The notes under the pieces are model-generated. The model was not told the origin of the DNA and ran no database searches. It saw nothing but the letters and a program-made list of their open reading frames with translations. DNA of 64,000 bases from RGDT01 sp964630925 (GTDB taxonomy: Bacteria > Planctomycetota > Planctomycetia > Gemmatales > Gemmataceae): positions 1-64,000 of the forward strand of contig CAZVZK010000026.1 of NCBI GenBank assembly GCA_964630925.1. Reading direction: 5' to 3'. This document shows positions 8,867 through 17,024 of this stretch, piece by piece (position 1 is the first letter of the stretch; each line of letters opens with the position of its first letter). Made by a program: the position numbers and the translations under genes.

Positions 8867-10084
8867 GTGCGCGACGTGCTGACGCTGATCCTGGCGGGTG
8901 GCAAGGGCAGCCGCCTCGGCGCCCTCACGCGCGACCGGGCCAAGCCCGCGGTCCCCTTCGGCGGGCACTACCGCATCATCGACTTCCCCCTGTCCAACTG
9001 CATCAACTCCGGCCTGCGCCGCATCCTCGTCCTCACCCAGTACAAGGCGCGCAGCCTCGACCGCCACATCTCCGCCGGCTGGTCCTTCCTCTCCCGGCAG
9101 CTCGACGAGTACGTGGACGTCCTGCCGGCGCAGCAGCGCGTCGATGAGAGCTGGTACAAGGGCACCGCCGACGCCCTGTATCAGAACATCTACACGCTCG
9201 AGAAGGCCGAGCCGCGCGACGTGCTGATCCTCGCAGGCGATCACATCTACAAGATGGATTACTCGGCCATGATCGCGGCGCACCGCGAGAGCGGGGCGGA
9301 CGCGACGGTCGGCTGCATCGGCGTGCCGCGGGCGGACGGGCACCGCTTCGGGGTGCTGAGCCTCGACGCCGACCTGCGCGTCCTCAGCTCGGTGGAGAAG
9401 CCGGCGGACCCGGGGCCGGGGCCGTGCCTGGCGTCGATGGGGATCTACGTGTTCAAGGCGCGGACGCTGTACGAGCAGTTGTGCGAGGACGCGACGCGGC
9501 CCGACAGCCGCCACGAGATCGGCACGGACCTGCTGTGCCCGATGCAGCGGACGCACAAGGTGATGGCCTACCCGTTCAAGGACCGCAACGCCAAGGCGAT
9601 GCCGTACTGGCGCGACGTGGGCACCATCGACGCCTACTATCAGGCCACGATGGACCTCGTGGCCGTCGAGCCGGAATTGAACCTCTACGACCGGGAGTGG
9701 CCGATCCGCACGGTGCAGCCGATGCTGCCGCCGCCGAAATTCGTCCACGGCGAGCACGACCGCCGCGGCGAGGCGATCATGAGCCTGGTGTGCCAGGGGA
9801 GCATCGTCTCCGGCGGGAGCGTCCGGCACAGCGTGCTGTCCCCGGGGGTGCGCGTCAACAGCTACGCCCGCGTCGAGGAGTCGATCCTGTTCGACGGCGT
9901 GGAGGTGGGGCGTCACTGCCGGATCAGGCGCGCCATCGTGGACAAGGACGTGAAGCTGCCGCAGAATATCACCCTGGGCCACGACCACGGCCATGACCGC
10001 GCCAGGGGCTTCCTGGTCACGGAGTCGGGGATCGTGGTGGTGCCCAAGGCCGAGCCGCCGCAGGCGTTCCTCGGCGGCAAGTAG
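8867..10084 (+). CDS. glgC: Glucose-1-phosphate adenylyltransferase (ADP-glucose pyrophosphorylase)
   Basis: GlgC makes ADP-glucose from ATP and glucose-1-phosphate, the committed step of bacterial glycogen synthesis in the cytoplasm. The 405-residue protein begins with the nucleotidyltransferase signature LILAGGKGSRL and continues with RAKPAVPFGGHYRIIDFPLSN, the sugar-phosphate and activator region. GTADALYQN and LAGDHIYKMDY follow; the latter contains the metal-binding aspartate. A C-terminal left-handed beta-helix (about 300-390, GSIVSGGSVRHSVLSPGV) is the usual allosteric and oligomerisation domain. Length matches the family. The GTG at 8867 is the only start placing the signature at the N-terminus. 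The next gene begins 8 nt after the stop. No other glycogen gene is in the window. Confidence 0.94.
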   Translation: MRDVLTLILAGGKGSRLGALTRDRAKPAVPFGGHYRIIDFPLSNCINSGLRRILVLTQYKARSLDRHISAGWSFLSRQLDEYVDVLPAQQRVDESWYKGTADALYQNIYTLEKAEPRDVLILAGDHIYKMDYSAMIAAHRESGADATVGCIGVPRADGHRFGVLSLDADLRVLSSVEKPADPGPGPCLASMGIYVFKARTLYEQLCEDATRPDSRHEIGTDLLCPMQRTHKVMAYPFKDRNAKAMPYWRDVGTIDAYYQATMDLVAVEPELNLYDREWPIRTVQPMLPPPKFVHGEHDRRGEAIMSLVCQGSIVSGGSVRHSVLSPGVRVNSYARVEESILFDGVEVGRHCRIRRAIVDKDVKLPQNITLGHDHGHDRARGFLVTESGIVVVPKAEPPQAFLGGK

Positions 10085-10092
10085 AGGCGCTC

Positions 10093-10641
10093 ATGCGTAG
10101 GCCGTGGGGCTGGGTGGTGTTCTTCGTGGTGCTGACGGGGCTGTCGGTGATCGCGGTGGTGCTGCCGATCCTGTACAACCTCGGGCAGCAGCTGCGGCAG
10201 GAGGGCCTCGACGAGGCGCGGCTGCGCTGGCGCGAGAAGGGGCCGGCGGACTACGACCTGACGTTCAACGTCTACGTGGACCGCGACCGGCTGCCCCTGC
10301 GGCATGTCGTGATCGTCCGCGGCGGGAGGGTGGTGTTCTCGGCGTGCGAGGGCGAGCCGGTGGAGATGTCGGCGGAGGCGAACGCCGTGATGGGGCTGCC
10401 GCTGGGCGGGGTCGGGCGGTCCCGGGCGTTCACGGTGCCGAACCTCTTCGAGCATCTGCAGAGGCTCCTCGACGAGGAGCAGGTGGACCGGCGGAACTTC
10501 CTCGTGGCGGTGTTCGACCCGGCGACGGGCTGGCCGAGGCGTTTCATCCGGCGGCTGCGCGGCACGAACACGCGCGAGGAGTGGAACCTGAAGCTGTGGA
10601 AGCCGGGTGAGCTGGACGAGGAGGCCAAGAAATATCGGTGA
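10093..10641 (+). CDS. Membrane-anchored hypothetical protein
   Basis: I do not recognise a named family for this 182-residue protein. It begins with one strongly hydrophobic segment (residues about 6-28, WGWVVFFVVLTGLSVIAVVL), probably an uncleaved signal anchor. A soluble region follows with alternating strands (DYDLTFNVYVDRDRLPLRHVVIVRGG) and a basic, Trp-rich C-terminus (RRFIRRLRGTNTREEWNLKLW). The pattern 'YDLTFNVY ... VVIVRGGRV' resembles small DUF6174-like domains, but this is a weak resemblance. ATG 10093 is 8 nt after the glgC stop, so the two are probably co-transcribed. Nothing in the sequence indicates an enzymatic site. Confidence 0.75.
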   Translation: MRRPWGWVVFFVVLTGLSVIAVVLPILYNLGQQLRQEGLDEARLRWREKGPADYDLTFNVYVDRDRLPLRHVVIVRGGRVVFSACEGEPVEMSAEANAVMGLPLGGVGRSRAFTVPNLFEHLQRLLDEEQVDRRNFLVAVFDPATGWPRRFIRRLRGTNTREEWNLKLWKPGELDEEAKKYR

Positions 10642-10643
10642 TG

Positions 10644-10788
10644 GGAGCGTGAGCGGCTCTCGGCGAGCGGGGCCGCGTCAGCGCCCCGAGTGGAGCGTCA
10701 GCGGCTCTCGCTTTCTGGAGCGTGAGCGGCTCTGGATCGGGCGAGCGGGGCCGCGTGAGCGCCCCGAGTGGAGCGTCAGCGGATCTGT
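10644..10788. repeat. Two direct copies of a ~70-bp intergenic repeat
   Basis: The gap after the hypothetical gene consists of two near-identical units, each containing GAGCGTGAGCGGCTCT, GCGAGCGGGGCCGCGT and AGCGCCCCGAGTGGAGCGTC in the same order. The first runs from about 10645 to 10712 and the second from about 10715 to 10788. The stretches are open on the plus strand but repetitive (ERLWIGRAGPRERPEWSV-like). No copy is seen elsewhere in the window. The second unit ends just before the ribosome-binding site of the next gene. Confidence 0.75.
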
Positions 10789-10800
10789 TCGGAGATGATG

Positions 10801-11655
10801 ATGCAGCCGGCATTGCGCGAGCTTCTGACGGGCCTGATCGACTACGCCGGGCTGTTCCCCCCGGCGAAGCTGCCGCTCGACGCGGCGGTGCGCAACTACC
10901 TGAAGTACCGCGCCGGCCCCGATGCGTGGATGCTCGGGCGTTTCGTCATCCAGGCGGCCAAGCTGCATGAGCTGACGGACATCGGCGCGGGCATGTCGAT
11001 CTCCGCGCTGGGTCGCGGCGGGGCCGATAAGGCGTCGTTCGCCGAGGGGCTGAAGGCCGACATCGCGGACATCGAGCGATGCAGGCAACGATTCGGCGGG
11101 CGCGTGGTGATCGACGTGCTGGAGACGAAGCCGCCTGACGTGATGGTTGACATCGCGCCGGCGCAGGCGGCGGGGCTGCGGGTTTTCCTGGAGCAACCGG
11201 CCGGCAGGGTGCCCCGGGAGCCGCCGGGGGCGGGGTTGAAGATCCGCACAGGCGGGCTGGAGGCGGCGGCGTTCCCGCCGTGCGATGCGTTGGCGATGTC
11301 ACTGGCGTGGGCGGTGGCCAGCAGCGAGCGGCGGGTGCCGTTCAAGGCGACGGCGGGGCTGCACCACCCGTTCCCGCTGATGGACGCCAAGATCGGGGCG
11401 AAGATGCACGGGTTCGTCAACGTGTTCGTCGCCGGGCTGATGCTGTCGCGGCTGGACTTCTCGGAGGCCGACGCCGAAGAGCTGCTGTCCAGCCCGGCCG
11501 GGGACTTCACCCTGTCCGACGCCGGGATGAGCTGGCGGGGCCGCCGTCCGCTGGGGGCGGACGACATCCGCGGGGGGCGTAAACTGATGACCTCGTTCGG
11601 GTCGTGCAGCTTCGACGAGCCGCGCGACGACCTGCGGGCGCTGGGGTGGATGTGA
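10801..11655 (+). CDS. Conserved hypothetical protein with YAGLFPPA motif
   Basis: The product, 284 residues from ATG 10801, has no signal peptide or membrane segment. Its N-terminus LIDYAGLFPPAKLPLDAAV is a motif I have seen in uncharacterised proteins from several phyla, but I know no function. The middle contains a regular series of strands and helices (VVIDVLETKPP; LRVFLEQPAG; LKIRTGGLEAAAFPPCDALA), compatible with a barrel-like alpha/beta fold. The latter part has PFKATAGLHHPFPL with a paired histidine that could be catalytic or metal-binding (inference). Three ATGs stand in a row at 10795, 10798 and 10801. GGAG at 10791-10794 gives usable spacing only to the last. The gene is isolated between repeats. 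Confidence 0.72.
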   Translation: MQPALRELLTGLIDYAGLFPPAKLPLDAAVRNYLKYRAGPDAWMLGRFVIQAAKLHELTDIGAGMSISALGRGGADKASFAEGLKADIADIERCRQRFGGRVVIDVLETKPPDVMVDIAPAQAAGLRVFLEQPAGRVPREPPGAGLKIRTGGLEAAAFPPCDALAMSLAWAVASSERRVPFKATAGLHHPFPLMDAKIGAKMHGFVNVFVAGLMLSRLDFSEADAEELLSSPAGDFTLSDAGMSWRGRRPLGADDIRGGRKLMTSFGSCSFDEPRDDLRALGWM

Positions 11656-11663
11656 GGCGTCTA

Positions 11664-11734
11664 CCTCACCCCCCCAGCCCCCCTCTGCGAAACGGAGAGG
11701 GGGGAGTCGTAAGATCATCGCATCAGCGGAGGGG
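11664..11734. repeat. Interspersed palindromic GC repeat, copy 2
   Basis: Core CCCCTCT-GCGAAACGG-AGAGGGG at about 11680-11705 followed by the tail GTCGTAAGATCATCGCATCAGCGGAGGGG-like, as in copies at 8268 and 32302. It begins about 9 nt after the stop of the hypothetical gene and could terminate it. Confidence 0.7.
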
Positions 11735-11824
11735 CCATCGACGCTTCTCCTGCTGGGCAGGGCCATTCAAGGGGGTCGTCGACCTCGGCACCGCGCCGGC
11801 GATGCCCCTGTGGCTCCCCCTCTC

Positions 11825-11896
11825 CGCAGCGCAGGGCCTGGGGGCGTCTCGCCCCCAGCTCGCAGCGCAGGGCCTGGGGGCGTCTCGCCCCCAGCT
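11825..11896. repeat. Tandem 36-bp repeat, two exact units
   Basis: Two consecutive 36-bp units start at 11825 and 11861. Each contains a perfect 9-bp hairpin, CTGGGGGCG-TCT-CGCCCCCAG. They lie between the arms of a larger CCCCCTCTCC...GAGAGGGGGCGGGG palindrome (about 11816-11913), just upstream of the NDH-2-like gene. The tandem units may be a local duplication within a larger copy of the GC repeat family. Confidence 0.75.
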
Positions 11897-11939
11897 CGCC
11901 GCGAGAGGGGGCGGGGAGGTGAGGTAGAGGCGACACGCA

Positions 11940-13175
11940 ATGATCACGCCGCGCCCGCGTCTGCTGATCCTCGGGTCGGGGTTCGCCGCCTACGCGCTGG
12001 CGCGGCGGGCGGCGCCGGCGTTGCATGATGTCACCGTCGTCAGCAAACGGAATCACTTCCTCTTCACGCCTCTCTTGCCGTCCACCGCCGTGGGGACCAT
12101 CGAGTTCCGCACGATCACCGAGCCGGTGCGGCGCGGCCGGCCCGACATCCGTTTCCTGATGGCGTCCGCCGTGGCGCTCGACACGGAGAGGCGAGTGGTG
12201 CGGTGTCGGTCCGACGACCCGGCCCTGGAGTGGGACGAGCCTTATGACACGCTGGCGGTCGGCGTCGGTGCCGAGAACAACACCTACGGAATCCCCGGCG
12301 TGCGCGAGCATTGCTGCTTCCTCAAGGAGCTGAGCGACGCGCGGCAGATCCGCCAGCGCGTGCTGACGAACCTGGAGCGGGCGGGGCTGCCTGGGCTGCC
12401 CCCGGAGGAGCGCCGCCGCCTGCTGCACTTCGCGGCGGTCGGCGCCGGCCCGACGGGCGTGCGGTTCGCCGCGGAGCTGTACGACCTGCTGACGGGCGAC
12501 CTGCGGAGGGCCTATCCGGCGTTGGCGGGGGATGTTCGGGTGACGCTGGTGGAGGCCGGGCGGACGATCCTCGGCGCGTTCGACGAGGACCTGCGGGCGT
12601 ACACCATGCGGCACTTCGCCCGCGCCGGGATCGCGGTGCGGACCGATTCGCCGGTGGCGGAGGTGGGGCCGGGGCACCTGCGGCTGAAGTCCGGCGAGGT
12701 GCTGCCCGTGGGGCTGGTGCTGTGGTGCACGGGGTTCGCGCCGAGCGCGTTCGTGGCGGGGCTGCCGTTCGAGAAGGACCGGGCGGGGCGGCTGGTGGTG
12801 GATGAGTACCTGCAGGTGCCGGGGCACGGGAGGGTGTACGCCCTGGGTGACTGCGCGTGCCCGCGCGGCGTGAACCTGCCTCAGTTGGCGCAGGTGGCGG
12901 AGCAGCAGGGGCGGTACCTGGGGGACGCGCTGAACCGGAGGGCACGGGGTATGGCGGTGTCGCCGTTCCGGTGGCGCGACCACGGGTTCACATCGTACAT
13001 CGGCGGGAGCGAGGCGGTGATGCAGTCGGGAGGGGACAGGCGGGCGGGGTGGTGGGCGTTCCAACTGTGGAGGTCGGCGATCTTCACCGACCTGGTGAGC
13101 CTGAAGAACAAGGTGATGGTGCCGGTCAGCCGCCTGCTGGCGGTGATCTTCGGACGCGACCTGACGCGGTTCTGA
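11940..13175 (+). CDS. NAD(P)/FAD-dependent oxidoreductase, type II NADH dehydrogenase-like
   Basis: NDH-2 enzymes pass electrons from NADH to quinone without pumping protons, at the inner face of the membrane. The 411-residue protein has an N-terminal FAD Rossmann motif (LLILGSGFAAYALARR, about residues 7-22) and the family motif FTPLLPSTAVGTIEFRTI. A second, NAD(H)-binding Rossmann segment lies at about 160-175 (FAAVGAGPTGVRFAAE), and the FAD-binding ALGDCAC motif sits at about 300. The C-terminal part (RSAIFTDLVSLKNKVMVPVSRLLAVIFGRDL) is amphipathic and resembles the membrane-attachment end of NDH-2. In yeast Ndi1-like homologues the FTPLLP motif is conserved. Menaquinone genes in the same window (mqnA, mqnC) fit a quinone-reducing role, but the exact acceptor is inferred. 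Confidence 0.85.
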   Translation: MITPRPRLLILGSGFAAYALARRAAPALHDVTVVSKRNHFLFTPLLPSTAVGTIEFRTITEPVRRGRPDIRFLMASAVALDTERRVVRCRSDDPALEWDEPYDTLAVGVGAENNTYGIPGVREHCCFLKELSDARQIRQRVLTNLERAGLPGLPPEERRRLLHFAAVGAGPTGVRFAAELYDLLTGDLRRAYPALAGDVRVTLVEAGRTILGAFDEDLRAYTMRHFARAGIAVRTDSPVAEVGPGHLRLKSGEVLPVGLVLWCTGFAPSAFVAGLPFEKDRAGRLVVDEYLQVPGHGRVYALGDCACPRGVNLPQLAQVAEQQGRYLGDALNRRARGMAVSPFRWRDHGFTSYIGGSEAVMQSGGDRRAGWWAFQLWRSAIFTDLVSLKNKVMVPVSRLLAVIFGRDLTRF

Positions 13176-13228
13176 TGCGCGGGTGGCCCGTTGTCCTACG
13201 ATAACCCCTGCCGATGGGGGGATGGTCC

Positions 13229-14440
13229 ATGGCCGGGTTCTTCGACGTGCGCATGCGAGGCTTCCGCGAGCGGGCCGACGTGGACGGTTTCGTCGCCCTC
13301 GTCCTGAAGCACGCCAGCCCGCTCTCCGTCGAGACGGTGCCGCTGCCCGAGGCCGCCGGCCGGGCCATCGCACGCGAGGCGGTGTCGGGCTGCGACGTGC
13401 CAGGCTTCGACCGGGCCGCGATGGACGGCTACGCCGTGCGCGCAGGCGCGGCGACGTGCCGGGTCGTCGGCGAGGCGCTGCCGGGCCGGCCGTTCGCCGG
13501 GGAGGTGGGCGCGGGCGAGGCGGTCCGCATCATGACGGGGGCGCCGATGCCGTCCGGGGCCGACGCCGTCGCCCCCGTCGAGATGGTGCGAGAGCAGGAC
13601 GGCGGTGTCACCTTGCCTGAGGGGGTCACGGCCGGGCGGAACGTCATCCGCCGGGCGGAGGACGTCGCCGCCGGGGAGACGCTCTTCACGCCTGGGCGCG
13701 TGCTGCGGCCACAGGACCTCGGGCTCCTGGCGTCGGCGGGCGTCGGCAGCGTGTTCGTGCATCGCGTGCCGAAGGTCAGCATCGTCGTGACGGGGGATGA
13801 ATTGCTGCCGGCCGGGTCGGTGCCGCGCGGGCACCAGATCGTCGATAGCTCGTCGGTGATGCTGGCGGCGCTCGTGCGGCGCGACGGCGGCGAGCCGGAC
13901 GTGGGGCCCATCGTGCCCGACCGGCGCGAGGCCGTCCGCGAGGCGCTGCTGTTGGCCGACGGCGACCTCGTGCTGGTCAGTGGCGGCACGTCGGTGGGGC
14001 AGGAGGACCACGCGCCGGCGGTACTGGCCGAGGACGGCGAGCTCTTGCTGCACGGCGTGGCGCTGCGGCCGGCGGGGCCGACGGGCTTCGGCACGCTACG
14101 CGGGCGGCTGGTATTCCTGCTCCCGGGCAACCCCGTGGCGTCGCTGTGCGCCTACGACCTGTTCGCGGGGAGAGCGCTGCGGCGCATGGTGGGCCGGCCG
14201 ACGGAGCTGCCGTACTTCCGCGTCACGCTGCCGCTGGCGGAGGCGGTGCGGTCGGCGCCCGGGCGGGTGGACTATGTGCGGGTGCGGGTCGTGGGCGGGG
14301 CGGCGCACCCGGTGCCGGGCGGGGCGTCGATGCTCAGCACGACGACGAGGGCCGACGGCTTCGTCCTCGTGCCGCGCGACGCCGAGGGGCTGGCGGGGGG
14401 TGAGGCGGTGACGGTGTACCTGTACGGGGGGCAGCCGTGA
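13229..14440 (+). CDS. moeA: Molybdopterin molybdotransferase
   Basis: MoeA inserts molybdate into adenylylated molybdopterin to complete the molybdenum cofactor. The protein (403 residues from ATG 13229) shows family hallmarks in order. These are FDRAAMDGYAV near residue 70, GEAVRIMTGAPMPSGADAVAPVE (domain II), the MogA-like domain with VTGDELLPAG and LVSGGTSVGQEDHAP, the loop LLPGNPVASLCAYDLF, and a C-terminal beta domain. ATG 13229 has GGGGGA about 6 nt upstream; ATG 13214 in frame would add MGGWS. The stop overlaps the next gene as GTGA. No other Mo-cofactor gene or molybdoenzyme is in the window, so its client enzyme lies elsewhere. Confidence 0.93.
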   Translation: MAGFFDVRMRGFRERADVDGFVALVLKHASPLSVETVPLPEAAGRAIAREAVSGCDVPGFDRAAMDGYAVRAGAATCRVVGEALPGRPFAGEVGAGEAVRIMTGAPMPSGADAVAPVEMVREQDGGVTLPEGVTAGRNVIRRAEDVAAGETLFTPGRVLRPQDLGLLASAGVGSVFVHRVPKVSIVVTGDELLPAGSVPRGHQIVDSSSVMLAALVRRDGGEPDVGPIVPDRREAVREALLLADGDLVLVSGGTSVGQEDHAPAVLAEDGELLLHGVALRPAGPTGFGTLRGRLVFLLPGNPVASLCAYDLFAGRALRRMVGRPTELPYFRVTLPLAEAVRSAPGRVDYVRVRVVGGAAHPVPGGASMLSTTTRADGFVLVPRDAEGLAGGEAVTVYLYGGQP

Positions 14441-15447
14441 AGGTGAATCCGGCCGTCATCCTCATCGTCCTGCTGCCGGCGGCCTCCGACGCGGCCGCGC
14501 CCGCCAACCTGTCACCGTTGCGTCATGTGCTGGACGACGTCTGTCACTCCTACACCAACCTGGTCGCGGCCTTCTCGAAGGACGGCAAGACACTCGTCAC
14601 CGGCGGACAGACCGGGGTCTTGAAGATCTGGGAGGTGAAGACGGGGCGGCTCCTTGCCTGCAAGGACGTTGAGAACAGCGACATCCCGCGCATGTATTCC
14701 GTCGCCTACTCCCCGGACGGCAAGACGGTCGCCCTCGGCACGGATGACGCGCCCAGAGAGGTACAGCTCTGGGCCGTGGAAGGCAAGGCCCCCTTGAGGG
14801 GCCTGAAGGGGCCGAAGGGGCTGATCCTCGGCCTCGTCTTTTCGCCAGACGGCAAGACCATCGCCGCCTCCGACGCCGACGGCCAGGTCTGGCTCTGGTC
14901 GGCGGAGGGCGGCAAGCCCTTGCGTATCTTGAAGTGCCACCCCTCGTGGGCGGGGAAGCTGGCTTTCAGCCCGGATGGCGAGGCCCTGTACGTCGGCACC
15001 GGCAAGGGCGACATCCTCGTCTGGGCCGTCCGCACCGGGGAGAAGACGCGCACCCTCTCGGGCCATGAGGACGCCATCGACTCCTTGACCATCTCGGGCG
15101 ACGGCGCCCTCCTGGCCAGCGCCAGCCGGAAGGGCGGGATCAAGGTGTGGGATCTGAAAACCGGCAAGGTCAAGCGGTCTATCGATCGTGTGTCATCCGG
15201 TTACCGAGCCTTGGCCGTGCTGACCCCCGACGGCACGCACGTGATCTACACCGACGACGACACCACGGTGAGTGCCGTGCGCGTCTCCGACGGGCGGGTG
15301 GTGGCCACGGCGAGGGCCCAGAGGTGGTACGTCTCCTACCCCCAGGCCTTCGTCATCTCCCCGGACGGCAAGAGCGTGGCCTACATTGCGGACAATAGCC
15401 GGGTCGTCATCTGGGACGTGGAGCGCCTGCTACGGATGGGCCGCTGA
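14437..15447 (+). CDS. Secreted WD40-repeat protein
   Basis: The 336-residue product starts with a signal peptide (hydrophobic residues about 6-20, cleavage near SDAAAPA). It continues as a single beta-propeller of about seven WD40 blades, with repeated cores such as VAYSPDGKTVAL, LVFSPDGKTIAA, LAFSPDGEALYV and closing WDLKTGK or WDVER. WD40 propellers are binding platforms; the partner is unknown. No catalytic motif is present. The GTG start overlaps the moeA stop (GTGA), so translation may be coupled, though a functional link between cofactor synthesis and a secreted propeller is not obvious. The gene is convergent with the minus-strand dehydrogenase, with only 3 bp between their stops. Confidence 0.85.
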   Translation: MKVNPAVILIVLLPAASDAAAPANLSPLRHVLDDVCHSYTNLVAAFSKDGKTLVTGGQTGVLKIWEVKTGRLLACKDVENSDIPRMYSVAYSPDGKTVALGTDDAPREVQLWAVEGKAPLRGLKGPKGLILGLVFSPDGKTIAASDADGQVWLWSAEGGKPLRILKCHPSWAGKLAFSPDGEALYVGTGKGDILVWAVRTGEKTRTLSGHEDAIDSLTISGDGALLASASRKGGIKVWDLKTGKVKRSIDRVSSGYRALAVLTPDGTHVIYTDDDTTVSAVRVSDGRVVATARAQRWYVSYPQAFVISPDGKSVAYIADNSRVVIWDVERLLRMGR

Positions 15448-15450
15448 CCC

Positions 15451-16458
15451 TCACGCCTCCAGCCACTCGCGGCGCGTGATGAGGTTCAGAAGCGGCTCGC
15501 CAGCCAGCCAGCGACGGGCATTCGTCTCGAACAGCTCGGCGATGCGGGCGGGGTAGTTGCGGCTGGCGTCGGCGCCGGAGATGTGCGGGGTGAGGATGAC
15601 GTTCGGGAACCGCCGCAGGGCGTGGTCCGCCGGCAGCGGGTACGAGAAGTGCGTGTCGAGCGCCGCCCCGCCGAGGTGGCCCTGGCGCAGGGCGTCGAGC
15701 AGGGCCGCCTCCTTCACGATGGGGCCGCGGGCCGGGTTGAGCAGGAACGACCCACGCGGCAGGGCGGCCAGCTCCGCCGGGCCGACCATCCCGTCGGACT
15801 CCTTCGTGTGCGGCAACGCCAGGATCAGGAAGTCGAGCGACGCGAGGAAGTCGAGCCTCCGCGCGGCGGGGAAGATGTGGTGCGGCAGGGCCCCGGCGGG
15901 GTCGCCGGTGCCGGCGGGCGTGAAGGCGTCGCGCAGGCCCGCCGTCCCCGAGCGCGTCAGGGCGTGGACCGTCATGCCGAGGGCGCGGGCGACGCGGGCC
16001 GCCTCGCGCCCGATGCCGCCGTAGCCCCACAGGCCTGCCGTCCGGCCACGCACCTCCTGCTGATAGCGCTCGGAGCGGCGCCATTGGCCGTGTTCCTGAT
16101 CCAGGAGCATCTGCCGCAGGTCGCGGACGAGGGCGATCATCATGGCGGCGCACCACTCGCCGATGGCGCTGTCGAAGATGCCGCGGGCGTTGGTGAACGT
16201 GACGGGGGAGTCGGCGAAGCCACGGTCCTTGAGATGCTCATAGCCGACGGTGCTGATCTGCACCCACTTGAGGGCGGGCATGTGCGCGAGGTCGCGCGGC
16301 GGGCGTTTGCAGAGGAGGGCCTCGGGGCAGGGCAGGCCGAGGGGGGCGAAGTCCCAATCGGCGGCGTGGTGCGGCGTCCGCGTGACGTCCAGGCCGAGGT
16401 CGCGCAGCCGGGCGATCACGTCCAGAGGGAGATCGATTTCGAGGAGGGTGCGCGTCAT
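15451..16458 (-). CDS. D-2-hydroxyacid dehydrogenase family protein with altered catalytic triad
   Basis: The family oxidises or reduces D-2-hydroxyacids with NAD(P). The 335-residue protein has the NAD-binding motif LWGYGGIGREAARVARALG (about residues 145-163). The substrate-binding Arg is in LLNPARGPIV and the catalytic His in ILTPHISGAD. The canonical catalytic Glu, normally the second E of a DVFxxEPLP-like segment, is absent: the aligned segment reads LDTHFSYPLP, with Tyr at that position. Either the proton relay is rebuilt with Tyr or His, or the protein is a non-canonical or clade-specific member. The start is the ATG at 16458. Length is normal for the family. It is followed on the same strand side by the TIGR03067 gene 32 bp upstream; an operon with it is possible but not certain. 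Confidence 0.87.
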   Translation of the reverse strand: MTRTLLEIDLPLDVIARLRDLGLDVTRTPHHAADWDFAPLGLPCPEALLCKRPPRDLAHMPALKWVQISTVGYEHLKDRGFADSPVTFTNARGIFDSAIGEWCAAMMIALVRDLRQMLLDQEHGQWRRSERYQQEVRGRTAGLWGYGGIGREAARVARALGMTVHALTRSGTAGLRDAFTPAGTGDPAGALPHHIFPAARRLDFLASLDFLILALPHTKESDGMVGPAELAALPRGSFLLNPARGPIVKEAALLDALRQGHLGGAALDTHFSYPLPADHALRRFPNVILTPHISGADASRNYPARIAELFETNARRWLAGEPLLNLITRREWLEA

Positions 16459-16490
16459 GCGGCCGTTGTATGGAGACGGGCCGCGTCCCG

Positions 16491-16937
16491 TCAGCGCCCG
16501 TCCTCGACGCGTCGGAGGACCATCAGGGAGGCGGGGCTGCCCTGGGCCGCGCGGAAATCGGTGGGGCGGGAGGCCTCGTGGGGCGGACGGTAGCAGAGGG
16601 TCAGGGTGTCGCCCTCCAGCTTGTAGATGCCGGTCATGCCGTAGGGGACGCGGGAGTCGCCGCTGACGGCCAGTGTATCGAAGGGCCTCGGCCCACGCCC
16701 GCCGCCGAACTTGCAGGTCTGCGGCGGGCCCTCATCGAAGCGGAGGGTGCCCGCTCCGATGAGGCATCGCGTCCCGACGACGGCGGCCTCGGTGCGCCCT
16801 TCGGCCTCGAAGTGCACGACCTGCCAGGCCCCGCGGAGGTCGGCCGGCGGGCTGGTGTCGTCGGGGAGCAACAGACGCACACCGAGGGCGGGCAGGGCCG
16901 CGGTGAGCGCGATGCCGAGCAGGTAGGGGTACTTCAT
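16491..16937 (-). CDS. TIGR03067-type planctomycete protein
   Basis: The 148-residue protein has an N-terminal hydrophobic segment (YLLGIALTAALPALGVRLLL, residues 5-24), which acts as signal peptide or anchor. A single small domain follows, with features of the TIGR03067 family: LRGAWQVVHFEAEGR near the start, KLEGDTLTLCYRPP near the end, then FRAAQGSPASLMVLRR. Family members are numerous in planctomycetes and have no known function; the fold is thought to be lipocalin-like (general knowledge, not tested here). ATG 16937 has GCGGAG upstream. The downstream gene on the same strand is the dehydrogenase. Confidence 0.8.
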   Translation of the reverse strand: MKYPYLLGIALTAALPALGVRLLLPDDTSPPADLRGAWQVVHFEAEGRTEAAVVGTRCLIGAGTLRFDEGPPQTCKFGGGRGPRPFDTLAVSGDSRVPYGMTGIYKLEGDTLTLCYRPPHEASRPTDFRAAQGSPASLMVLRRVEDGR

Positions 16938-17024
16938 AGGGGCGGCTCCGCGGGCATGGCACGACGGGGCAAATGACATGCCGACGCAGCTGCATTGGTT
17001 CGGCGGTCTCGCTATACTGGCGCC

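Noticed and set aside
11825..11896. Possible short CRISPR array
   Set aside because: Only two identical units directly abutting, without spacers and without cas genes; it is a tandem duplication.
17013..17018. TATACT as -10 promoter element for the kinase gene
   Set aside because: The best upstream TTGGTT is only 12 nt away, and the transcript would have almost no leader; too weak to list as a separate site.
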